Shown piece by piece: positions 24,907 to 32,802 of a stretch of DNA of 64,000 nt (its first letter is position 1; each line of letters starts with the position of its first letter). The notes beneath the pieces are model-generated. The model was not told the DNA's origin. It saw only the letters and a list, made by a program, of their open reading frames with translations, and did no database searches. This DNA is from Pseudomonas oryzicola. Lineage in GTDB: Bacteria > Pseudomonadota > Gammaproteobacteria > Pseudomonadales > Pseudomonadaceae. The stretch lies in contig NZ_JABWRZ020000004.1 in assembly GCF_014269185.2 (NCBI RefSeq), positions 84,172-148,171 on the forward strand, read 5' to 3'. Both the position numbers and the translations under genes were made by a program.

Positions 24907-27840
24907 TCAAGTCAAACCCAATTCACCCCAGACCCGCCGCACCTCGCGGCGTTCATCGGCAAACTGCGCGGCATCGATCACCCCGGCCTGCTTCTGCAGG
25001 GCCTGGCGGTGCGAGGCAGAGCGGAACGCCTTGTACACTTCACGCAACAGCACCGCGTCACTGGCCGGCATCAACCCTGCCTGCTCCAGCTCTTCCAGAA
25101 TGCGGATGTTATCGGTCCATCGCAGCAAGGCCGGATGGTCATGCGACCAGGCCAAGGCGGCGTATTGCACCATAAATTCGATATCGACGATACCGCCGGC
25201 ATCCTGCTTGATATCGAAGGGCATACCGGGCTCGAACGCGTTGGCCGCCGTGCCGGCAGCGGTGGCCTTGGTGCCGAGGTTGTCGCGCATCTTGGCGCGC
25301 ATTTCGCTCACTTCGCTGCGCAGTTTTTGCAGGTCGCGAGGCTGGCCCAATACCTTGGCGCGCACGCCTTCGAACGCTGCCCCCACCTGCGGGCAGCCCA
25401 CCAGTACACGGGCCCGCACCAGGGCCTGGTGCTCCCAGGTCCAGGCTTCGTTCTGCTGGTAGCGCTCGAACGCGCCCAGCGAGCTGACCAGCAGCCCAGC
25501 AGCCCCGGACGGGCGCAGGCGCATGTCCACGTCATACAGCTGGCCGGAGTTGGTCTGGGTGGCCAGCAGGTGGATGATGCGCTGGCCCAGGCGGGTGAAG
25601 AACTGCGCACCGTCGATCGGCTTGGCGCCATCAGTTTCCGCCTGCGGGTCGCCGTCGTGGATGAACACTAGGTCCAGGTCCGAGCCGTGGCCCAGCTCCA
25701 GGCCACCGACCTTGCCGTAACCAATGATGATGAAGCCCGGGTCGCACAGGCTGCCATCGCTGCGCCTGGGCTGGCCATGGCGGGCCACGGTCTGGCGCCA
25801 GGCCAGGGCCAGCACCTGGTCGAGGATGGCTTCGGCCAGCCAGGTCAGGTAGTCGCTGACTTTCATCAACGGCAGGTTGCCACTGATCTCCGAGGCAGCC
25901 ACGCGCAGGCTGTGGGCCAGCTTGAAATGGCGCAGCGCCTCCATTTGCTGCTCCAGGTCGTCCTCGGGGATGCGCGTCAGGCGCTCGCGCAGCTCGCTGG
26001 CAAGTTCCGGTGCCAGCGGTGGGCTGTACAGGCGGCCTTCGTTGAGCAGTTCGTCGAGCAGCAGCGGGTAGCGGGCAATCTGCTCGGCGATCCACGGGCT
26101 GGCGGCACAGAGGGTCAACAGGCGGCCCAGGGCACCGGGGTTTTCGGTCAGCAGCACCAGGTAGGCAGAACGCCGCGCCACGGCTTCGACCAGCGGCAGC
26201 ACGCGCTCCAGCACCAGGTCGGGGTCGGCATGTTCGACCGTCTGGGCCAGCAACCGTGGAATAAAGGCATCCAGACGCTCACGGCCAATACGTTGCATCG
26301 AGCGCAGTTGTGGGCTCGAACGCAACGCAGCCAGGCGCCGCAGGGCGTCGGCGGGCTGCTTGAAACCGGCCTCTTCCAGCTGGCGGCCGGCAGCCTCTTC
26401 ATCCTGCGCCTGCTCCCACAGCGGCGACCACTCACCGCCTACCACCAGCTCGCCCTCGCCGTCTTCGTCATCCGGGTCGGCGATCACCTGGCGGAAGTGC
26501 CAGTCGATGCGGCCCCGCCAGTACACCAGCTGGTCCTGGAAGCTCTGCCAGTCGGCAAACCCGAGCATGTAGGCCACCCGTGCCTGGTCAGGCTGATTAT
26601 CCGGCAACATCTGCGTCTGGCGGTCGGCGATGGCCTGGATGGCGTGTTCGGTATACCGCAGGAACTCGTAGCCCTCGCGCAATTCGGTGACCACGGCCGG
26701 TGGCAGGTAGCCCTGGCCTTCGAGGGTGGCCAGCACTTTCAGCAATGGTCGTTGCTGCAGGCTGAGGTCGCGGCCACCGTGGATCAGCTGGAACGCCTGG
26801 GCGATGAATTCCACCTCGCGAATACCGCCAGCGCCCAGCTTGATGTTGTCGGCCATGCCCTTGCGCCGCACTTCCTGCTGGATCAGTTGCTTCATGGTGC
26901 GCAGCGCTTCGATCGCGGAAAAGTCCAGGTAGCGGCGATACACGAACGGTCGCAGCATCTCCTGCAGCTGCGCGCCGGCGGCCTGGTCACCGGCCACCAC
27001 GCGCGCCTTGATCATCGCGTAGCGCTCCCAGTCGCGCCCCTGGTCCTGGTAATACTGCTCCAGCGCATTGAAGCTGAGCACCAGCGCGCCGGCCGAGCCG
27101 TAGGGGCGCAGGCGCATGTCGACGCGGAACACGAAACCGTCCACGGTGACCGGGTCCAGGGCCTTGATCAGGCGCTGGCCCAGGCGGGTGAAGAACTCCT
27201 GGTTATCCAGCGAGCGCTTCACCCCTTCGGTTTCGCCACCTTCGGGGAAGGCGAAGATCAGGTCGATGTCCGATGACAGGTTCAACTCCACCGCACCCAG
27301 CTTGCCCATGCCCAGCACCACCATATGCTGCGGTTGGCCGCTGCGGTTGCCGATGGGCGTACCGAACTGCTGGCAATGCCGCGGGTACAGCCATTGGTAG
27401 GCCTCATCGATGGCGGCGTCGGCCAGGTCGGACAGGTCGCGGCAGGTTTCCCCCAGCGCGGCCTGGCGGGTGATGTCGCGCCAGATGATGCGCAACTGCT
27501 GGCGGTTGCGCTCGCGACGCAGGTTGCGCGCCAGCTCGTCCTCGCTGTGCGCCGCCTGGGCGGCTGCGGCCAAGTGCCCGCGCAACTCACCCATGGCGTA
27601 GGGCCGGTCCATCTCGCCACTGGCCAGCAGGCCGAACAACATGGCCGGCTCGCGCCGGGCCAGGCCAAGCACGAAGTCGCTGGCAGCGGCTACCTGGTCG
27701 AACTGTTGACGGTGCGCCGGGCTCCAGGCCTGCAGGTCGAGTTCGGGATGGTAAGCCACGGCATCGCGAAGGAATTGCTGGTTGCGAGCGACCAGTGGTT
27801 GCAGGGTGGCGGGCAGATCGGACGGCAAAGGCAGGCGCAT
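24907..27840 (-). CDS. glnE: Bifunctional glutamine synthetase adenylyltransferase/adenylyl-removing enzyme
   Basis: The 977-residue cytoplasmic enzyme adds and removes AMP on the Tyr of glutamine synthetase in response to PII, tuning nitrogen assimilation. Two nucleotidyltransferase domains are visible. The N-terminal adenylyl-removing one has LSSDIDLIFAF near residue 190; the C-terminal adenylylating one has GHGSDLDLVFIHD near residue 718. Helical regulatory regions lie between and after them. Length matches the family (about 945-985). The start MRLPLPSDLPATLQPLV is family-like. It is divergent from aceE across a 383-bp region. Confidence 0.95.
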   Translation of the reverse strand: MRLPLPSDLPATLQPLVARNQQFLRDAVAYHPELDLQAWSPAHRQQFDQVAAASDFVLGLARREPAMLFGLLASGEMDRPYAMGELRGHLAAAAQAAHSEDELARNLRRERNRQQLRIIWRDITRQAALGETCRDLSDLADAAIDEAYQWLYPRHCQQFGTPIGNRSGQPQHMVVLGMGKLGAVELNLSSDIDLIFAFPEGGETEGVKRSLDNQEFFTRLGQRLIKALDPVTVDGFVFRVDMRLRPYGSAGALVLSFNALEQYYQDQGRDWERYAMIKARVVAGDQAAGAQLQEMLRPFVYRRYLDFSAIEALRTMKQLIQQEVRRKGMADNIKLGAGGIREVEFIAQAFQLIHGGRDLSLQQRPLLKVLATLEGQGYLPPAVVTELREGYEFLRYTEHAIQAIADRQTQMLPDNQPDQARVAYMLGFADWQSFQDQLVYWRGRIDWHFRQVIADPDDEDGEGELVVGGEWSPLWEQAQDEEAAGRQLEEAGFKQPADALRRLAALRSSPQLRSMQRIGRERLDAFIPRLLAQTVEHADPDLVLERVLPLVEAVARRSAYLVLLTENPGALGRLLTLCAASPWIAEQIARYPLLLDELLNEGRLYSPPLAPELASELRERLTRIPEDDLEQQMEALRHFKLAHSLRVAASEISGNLPLMKVSDYLTWLAEAILDQVLALAWRQTVARHGQPRRSDGSLCDPGFIIIGYGKVGGLELGHGSDLDLVFIHDGDPQAETDGAKPIDGAQFFTRLGQRIIHLLATQTNSGQLYDVDMRLRPSGAAGLLVSSLGAFERYQQNEAWTWEHQALVRARVLVGCPQVGAAFEGVRAKVLGQPRDLQKLRSEVSEMRAKMRDNLGTKATAAGTAANAFEPGMPFDIKQDAGGIVDIEFMVQYAALAWSHDHPALLRWTDNIRILEELEQAGLMPASDAVLLREVYKAFRSASHRQALQKQAGVIDAAQFADERREVRRVWGELGLT

Positions 27841-28026
27841 GGTCTATCCTTGATCGGCGTGAAATGGAGGGGAAAAAGCGGCCAAGGGGAAGCTGGACCA
27901 CGGTTGGACTGTCGTACAAAAGTTGGAAATAGCTGAAACAGCCGTAAAATTGGCAACAACCATCAAGAATTACCCGTTCGCGACACAATGCCAACCAACA
28001 TGAACGTTTTTCCTCACAAGCCAGCA

Positions 28027-28043
28027 TGCGACGAAACGTCGCA
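28027..28043. promoter_or_regulatory. 17-bp perfect palindrome upstream of aceE
   Basis: TGCGACG-AAA-CGTCGCA is a perfect inverted repeat with a 3-base spacer, centred at 28035. It lies 20 bp (two helical turns) from the next dyad. Candidate repressor or activator site. Confidence 0.5.
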
Positions 28044-28047
28044 CAAA

Positions 28048-28062
28048 TGTAGTTTTACTACT
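28048..28062. promoter_or_regulatory. Candidate GntR-type operator 1 upstream of aceE
   Basis: TGTAGT-TTT-ACTACT is a nearly perfect dyad (one end mismatch) centred at 28055. Short half-sites with a 3-base spacer resemble operators of FadR/PdhR/LldR-type GntR regulators. Its partner is at 28100-28114, 52 bp away. Confidence 0.5.
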
Positions 28063-28099
28063 ACCCCTGTCATGTAAAAGCATGAAATGCGAAAGCAAA

Positions 28100-28114
28100 T
28101 GTAGTAAAACTACA
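28100..28114. promoter_or_regulatory. Candidate GntR-type operator 2 upstream of aceE
   Basis: TGTAGT-AAA-ACTACA is a perfect 15-bp palindrome centred at 28107. The 52-bp centre-to-centre distance from operator 1 equals five helical turns, which would place both sites on the same DNA face. Confidence 0.55.
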
Positions 28115-28223
28115 CGGCGCCGGAGGACACCCCGGTAATCCAAGAATTCACGACGTCTGCCCATAAGGCCAGTCGCAAACTCAGGCAATCGATTCTGGTT
28201 GCCTTTCCGCCCTGGAGCAAGCC

Positions 28224-30869
28224 ATGCAAGACCTCGATCCAATCGAAACCCAGGAATGGCTGGATGCCCTGGAGTCGGTCCTCGACAAAGAAGGCGAAGA
28301 CCGCGCTCATTATCTGATGACCCGTATGGGCGAGCTGGCCACCCGTAGTGGCTCCCAGCTGCCATACGCGATCACCACGCCATACCGCAACACCATCCCT
28401 GTCACCCACGAAGCACGCATGCCTGGCGACCTGTTCATGGAACGCCGCATTCGCTCGATGGTGCGTTGGAACGCCCTGGCCATGGTCATGCGTACCAACC
28501 TGAAAGACTCGGACCTGGGCGGACACATCTCCAGCTTCGCCTCCAGCGCCACCCTGTACGACATCGGCTTCAACTACTTCTTCCAGGCTCCGACCGAAGA
28601 ACATGGCGGCGACCTGATCTTCTTCCAGGGCCACGCTTCGCCAGGCGTCTACGCCCGCGCCTTCATGGAAGGCCGCATCAACGAAGAACAGATGAACAAC
28701 TTCCGTCAGGAAGTGGACGGCAACGGCCTGTCTTCGTACCCGCACCCTTGGCTGATGCCTGACTTCTGGCAGTTCCCGACCGTATCGATGGGTCTGGGTC
28801 CGATCCAGGCCATCTATCAGGCACGTTTCATGAAGTACCTGGAAGCGCGCGGCTTCATCCCGGCCGGCAAGCAGAAGGTCTGGTGCTTCATGGGCGACGG
28901 CGAGTGCGACGAGCCGGAATCCCTGGGCGCAATCGCCCTGGCCGGCCGCGAGAAGCTGGACAACCTGATCTTCGTCATCAACTGCAACCTGCAGCGCCTC
29001 GACGGCCCGGTTCGCGGCAACGGCAAGATCATCCAGGAACTCGAAGGCGTGTTCCGTGGCGGTGGCTGGAACGTCAACAAGGTCGTCTGGGGCCGTTTCT
29101 GGGACCCACTGTTCGCCAAGGACACCAACGGTGCCCTGCAGCGTCGCATGGACGAAGTCATCGACGGCGAGTACCAGAACTACAAGGCCAAGGACGGCGC
29201 GTACGTCCGTGAGCACTTCTTCAACACCCCAGAGCTCAAGGCCATGGTCGAAGACCTGTCCGACGATGAGATCTGGAAGCTCAACCGTGGCGGCCACGAC
29301 CCGTACAAGGTCTACGCGGCGTACCACCAGGCGGTCAACCACAAGGACCAGCCTACCGTCATCCTGGCCAAGACCATCAAGGGTTACGGTACCGGTGCCG
29401 GCGAAGCCAAGAACACCGCGCACAACACCAAGAAGGTCGACGTCGACAGCCTGCGCCACTTCCGTGACCGCTTCGACATCCCGGTCAAGGATGCCGACCT
29501 GGAGAACCTGCCGTTCTTCAAACCGGAAGAAGGTTCTGCCGAAGCCAAGTACCTGGCCGAGCGCCGTGCTGCCCTGGGCGGTTTCGTGCCACAGCGCCGT
29601 GCCAAGAGCTTCAGCGTGCCGACCCCGCCACTGGAAACGCTGAAAGCGATCCTGGACGGCTCGGGCGACCGCGAAATCTCCACCACCATGGCTTTCGTGC
29701 GTATTCTGGCGCAGCTGGTCAAGGACAAGGAAATCGGCCAGCGCATCGTCCCGATCATCCCGGACGAAGCCCGTACCTTCGGTATGGAAGGCATGTTCCG
29801 CCAGCTGGGCATCTACTCGTCGGTCGGCCAGCTCTACGAGCCGGTCGATAAAGACCAGGTGATGTTCTACCGCGAAGACAAGAAGGGCCAGATTCTCGAG
29901 GAAGGCATCAACGAAGCCGGCGCCATGTCGTCGTTCATCGCTGCCGGTACCTCGTACAGCTGCCACAACCAGCCGATGCTGCCGTTCTACATCTTCTACT
30001 CGATGTTCGGCTTCCAGCGCATTGGCGACCTGGCCTGGGCCGCTGGCGACAGCCGCACCCGTGGCTTCCTGATCGGCGGCACCGCCGGCCGTACCACCCT
30101 CAACGGTGAAGGCCTGCAGCACGAAGACGGTCACAGCCACATGATGGCGGGCACCATCCCGAACTGCCGCACCTACGATCCGACCTACGGCTACGAGCTG
30201 GCGGTGATCATCCAGGACGGCATGAAGAAGATGACCGAAGAGCAACAGGACATCTTCTACTACATCACCGTGATGAACGAGTCCTACCAGCAGCCAGCCA
30301 TGCCGGCCGGTGTCGAGGAAGGCATCATCAAGGGCATGTACCTGCTGGAAGAAGACACTCGCGAAGCCGCGCACCACGTACAGCTGATGGGCTCCGGCAC
30401 CATCCTGCGCGAAGTCCGCGAAGCGGCGAAGATCCTGCGTGACGAGTTCAACATCGGTGCCGACGTGTGGAGCGTGACCAGCTTCAACGAACTGCGTCGC
30501 GACGGCCTGGCAGTGGAACGCGCCAACCGCCTGAAGCCTGGCCAGAAGCCACAGCAGACCTACGTCGAGCAGTGCCTGAACGGCCGCAAAGGCCCGGTCA
30601 TCGCCTCCACCGACTACATGAAGCTGTTCGCCGAGCAGATCCGCCAGTGGGTGCCGAGCAAAGAGTTCAAGGTCCTGGGTACCGACGGTTACGGTCGCAG
30701 CGACAGCCGCAAGAAGCTGCGTCACTTCTTCGAAGTCGACCGCCACTTCGTGGTGCTGGCTGCGCTGGAAGCCCTGGCTGACCGCGGCGAGATCGAACCC
30801 AAGGTTGTGGCTGACGCCATCGTCAAGTTCGGCATCGACCCGGACAAGCGCAACCCACTGGACTGCTGA
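28224..30869 (+). CDS. aceE: Pyruvate dehydrogenase E1 component
   Basis: The 881-residue homodimeric E1 decarboxylates pyruvate with thiamine diphosphate and acetylates the lipoyl groups of AceF. The ThDP motif is visible as GDGECDEPESLGAIALAGREKLDNLIFVINCN (GDG to NCN) near residues 228-258. Length agrees with single-chain E1 enzymes (about 885). ATG 28224 has GGAGC upstream at good spacing. aceF follows after 13 bp. The upstream region carries multiple palindromes suggesting transcriptional control by a pyruvate- or acid-responsive GntR regulator (inference). Confidence 0.96.
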   Translation: MQDLDPIETQEWLDALESVLDKEGEDRAHYLMTRMGELATRSGSQLPYAITTPYRNTIPVTHEARMPGDLFMERRIRSMVRWNALAMVMRTNLKDSDLGGHISSFASSATLYDIGFNYFFQAPTEEHGGDLIFFQGHASPGVYARAFMEGRINEEQMNNFRQEVDGNGLSSYPHPWLMPDFWQFPTVSMGLGPIQAIYQARFMKYLEARGFIPAGKQKVWCFMGDGECDEPESLGAIALAGREKLDNLIFVINCNLQRLDGPVRGNGKIIQELEGVFRGGGWNVNKVVWGRFWDPLFAKDTNGALQRRMDEVIDGEYQNYKAKDGAYVREHFFNTPELKAMVEDLSDDEIWKLNRGGHDPYKVYAAYHQAVNHKDQPTVILAKTIKGYGTGAGEAKNTAHNTKKVDVDSLRHFRDRFDIPVKDADLENLPFFKPEEGSAEAKYLAERRAALGGFVPQRRAKSFSVPTPPLETLKAILDGSGDREISTTMAFVRILAQLVKDKEIGQRIVPIIPDEARTFGMEGMFRQLGIYSSVGQLYEPVDKDQVMFYREDKKGQILEEGINEAGAMSSFIAAGTSYSCHNQPMLPFYIFYSMFGFQRIGDLAWAAGDSRTRGFLIGGTAGRTTLNGEGLQHEDGHSHMMAGTIPNCRTYDPTYGYELAVIIQDGMKKMTEEQQDIFYYITVMNESYQQPAMPAGVEEGIIKGMYLLEEDTREAAHHVQLMGSGTILREVREAAKILRDEFNIGADVWSVTSFNELRRDGLAVERANRLKPGQKPQQTYVEQCLNGRKGPVIASTDYMKLFAEQIRQWVPSKEFKVLGTDGYGRSDSRKKLRHFFEVDRHFVVLAALEALADRGEIEPKVVADAIVKFGIDPDKRNPLDC

Positions 30870-30882
30870 GGAGTATTTTTAA

Positions 30883-32550
30883 GTGAGCGAACTCATTCGC
30901 GTACCTGACATCGGCAGCGGTGAAGGTGAAATCATCGAGCTGTTCGTCAAGGTCGGTGACCGTATCGAGGCTGACCAGAGCCTGCTGACCCTGGAGTCCG
31001 ACAAGGCCTCCATGGAAATCCCGGCGCCGAAAGCCGGCGTCATCAAGGAACTGAAGGTCAAGCTGGGCGACCGCCTGAAAGAAGGCGACGAGCTGCTGGT
31101 TCTGGAAGCCGAGGGCGCCGCTGCTGCGGCCCCCGAGGCGCCTGCCGCTGCTCCGGCGCAAGCTGCTGCACCGGCTCCGGCCGCTGAAGCCGCCCCAGCT
31201 CCTGCTCCGGCCGCAGCCCCGGCTGCTGCCAGCGTGCAGGACATCCACGTGCCGGACATCGGTTCGTCGGGCAAGGCCAAGATCATCGAAGTGCTGGTCA
31301 AGGTCGGCGACACCGTCGAAGCTGACCAGTCGCTGATCACCCTGGAGTCCGACAAGGCCTCCATGGAGATCCCGTCGCCAGCCGCTGGCGTGGTCGAAGA
31401 AGTACTGTGCAAGCTGGAAGACGAAGTCGGCACTGGCGACCTGATCTTCAAGCTCAAGGTTGCTGGCGCAGCGCCTGCTGCTGCTCCGGCCAAGGCTGAG
31501 GCGGCTCCGGCAGCTGCACCGGCGGCTGCCGCAGCTGCCCCTGCTGCTGCACCTGCACCTGCACCTGCACCTGCACCTGCTGCTGCACCTACACCTGCAC
31601 CGGTTGCCACCGCACCGGCTGCCGGCAGCAACGCCAAGGTTCACGCCGGCCCGGCGGTTCGCCAGCTGGCCCGTGAATTCGGTGTCGACCTGGGCGCCGT
31701 TGCTGCCACCGGTCCGCACGGCCGCATCCTGAAGGAAGACGTGCAGGTCTACGTCAAGGCGATGATGCAGAAGGCCAAGGAAGCCCCGGCAGCCGCCGGC
31801 GCGACCGGCGGCGCCGGCATCCCGCCGATCCCGGCCGTGGACTTCAGCAAGTTCGGTGAAGTGGAAGAAGTGGCCCTGACCCGCCTGATGCAGGTCGGTG
31901 CCGCCAACCTGCACCGCAGCTGGCTGAACGTACCGCACGTCACCCAGTTCGACTCCGCCGACATCACCGAGCTGGAAGCCTTCCGCGTGGCGCAGAAGGC
32001 CGTGGCCGAGAAGGCTGGCGTGAAGCTGACCGTACTGCCACTGCTGCTCAAGGCCTGCGCCTTCCTGCTCAAGGAACTGCCGGACTTCAACAGCTCGCTG
32101 GCGCCAAGCGGCAAGGCCATCATCCGCAAGAAGTACGTGCACATCGGCTTCGCCGTGGACACCCCGGACGGCCTGCTGGTCCCGGTGATCAAGAACGTCG
32201 ACCAGAAGAGCCTGCTGCAACTGGCTGCCGAAGCGGCTGCGCTGGCTGAAAAAGCCCGCACCAAGAAGCTGTCGGCCGACGAGATGCAGGGCGCCTGCTT
32301 CACCATCTCCAGCCTCGGCCACATTGGCGGCACCGGCTTCACGCCGATCGTCAACGCGCCGGAAGTGGCTATCCTGGGCGTCTCCAAGGCGACCATGCAG
32401 CCAGTCTGGGATGGCAAGGCCTTCCAGCCCAAGCTGATGCTGCCGCTGTCGCTGTCCTACGATCACCGAGTGATCAACGGCGCTGCCGCCGCGCGCTTCA
32501 CCAAGCGCCTGGGCGACGTGCTGGGCGATATCCGCACCATGCTGCTGTAA
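30883..32550 (+). CDS. aceF: Pyruvate dehydrogenase E2 (dihydrolipoyllysine acetyltransferase)
   Basis: The 555-residue core subunit starts at GTG 30883, behind GAGGAGT. It has two lipoyl domains whose modified Lys lies in ESDKASMEI near residues 42 and 158. Each is followed by an Ala/Pro-rich flexible linker; the second contains a short tandem run of Ala-Pro codons at about 31540-31600. A peripheral subunit-binding domain follows (HAGPAVRQLAREFGVDL, near residues 250-285), then the catalytic domain with DHRVINGA near residue 528. Asn in place of the enterobacterial Asp of the H-x3-D-G motif is known in Azotobacter/Pseudomonas E2 enzymes. No lpd gene is seen nearby. Confidence 0.95.
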   Translation: MSELIRVPDIGSGEGEIIELFVKVGDRIEADQSLLTLESDKASMEIPAPKAGVIKELKVKLGDRLKEGDELLVLEAEGAAAAAPEAPAAAPAQAAAPAPAAEAAPAPAPAAAPAAASVQDIHVPDIGSSGKAKIIEVLVKVGDTVEADQSLITLESDKASMEIPSPAAGVVEEVLCKLEDEVGTGDLIFKLKVAGAAPAAAPAKAEAAPAAAPAAAAAAPAAAPAPAPAPAPAAAPTPAPVATAPAAGSNAKVHAGPAVRQLAREFGVDLGAVAATGPHGRILKEDVQVYVKAMMQKAKEAPAAAGATGGAGIPPIPAVDFSKFGEVEEVALTRLMQVGAANLHRSWLNVPHVTQFDSADITELEAFRVAQKAVAEKAGVKLTVLPLLLKACAFLLKELPDFNSSLAPSGKAIIRKKYVHIGFAVDTPDGLLVPVIKNVDQKSLLQLAAEAAALAEKARTKKLSADEMQGACFTISSLGHIGGTGFTPIVNAPEVAILGVSKATMQPVWDGKAFQPKLMLPLSLSYDHRVINGAAAARFTKRLGDVLGDIRTMLL

Positions 32551-32559
32551 GGCTGCACA

Positions 32560-32582
32560 CTGCCCCTCCCAGCGAGGGGCAG
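32560..32582 (+). terminator. Hairpin directly after aceF
   Basis: A perfect 9-bp stem CTGCCCCTC/GAGGGGCAG with a CCAGC loop begins ten bases after the aceF stop; CCCTTTT follows. Confidence 0.6.
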
Positions 32583-32615
32583 TACCCTTTTCGAGCTGCC
32601 ACGCTCGTACCTCAA

Positions 32616-32641
32616 CCCCGTCAATTGGCGGGGCTTTTTTT
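32616..32641 (+). terminator. Rho-independent terminator of aceEF
   Basis: The stem CCCCG/CGGGG encloses an 8-nt loop and is followed by C and a run of seven T, the clearest intrinsic terminator in the window. It comes second in a tandem with the hairpin at 32560-32582. Confidence 0.85.
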
Positions 32642-32802
32642 GCCCGCCGATAAACGTCTGGCGAGCTACAGATTCCAGCCCACAAGCCGATAACCCGGAC
32701 ACAGCATCACACATGGCGGCTTGCCAGCCCCCTGGACATGATGCAACCTTGCCAGATCTGCCGCCGCCCAAAGGCCGCGTTCCCTCTTCAAGCGAGTCTT
32801 CG

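Larger units (their letters stand above)
27841..28223. other. 383-bp divergent region between glnE and aceE
   Basis: It carries three dyad-symmetric sites (28027-28043, 28048-28062, 28100-28114), listed separately, plus a looser CATG-N6-CATG at 28071-28084. The rest is AT-richer than the flanking genes, as expected for promoters. No open frame with a credible start is seen. Confidence 0.6.

Noticed and set aside
28110..30746. 878-codon open frame antisense to aceE
   Set aside because: Antisense shadow of a strongly conserved gene, with no credible start signal.
31540..31610. Short tandem repeats in aceF that might suggest a CRISPR or microsatellite
   Set aside because: They encode the Ala-Pro-rich flexible linker between lipoyl and subunit-binding domains, normal for E2 proteins.
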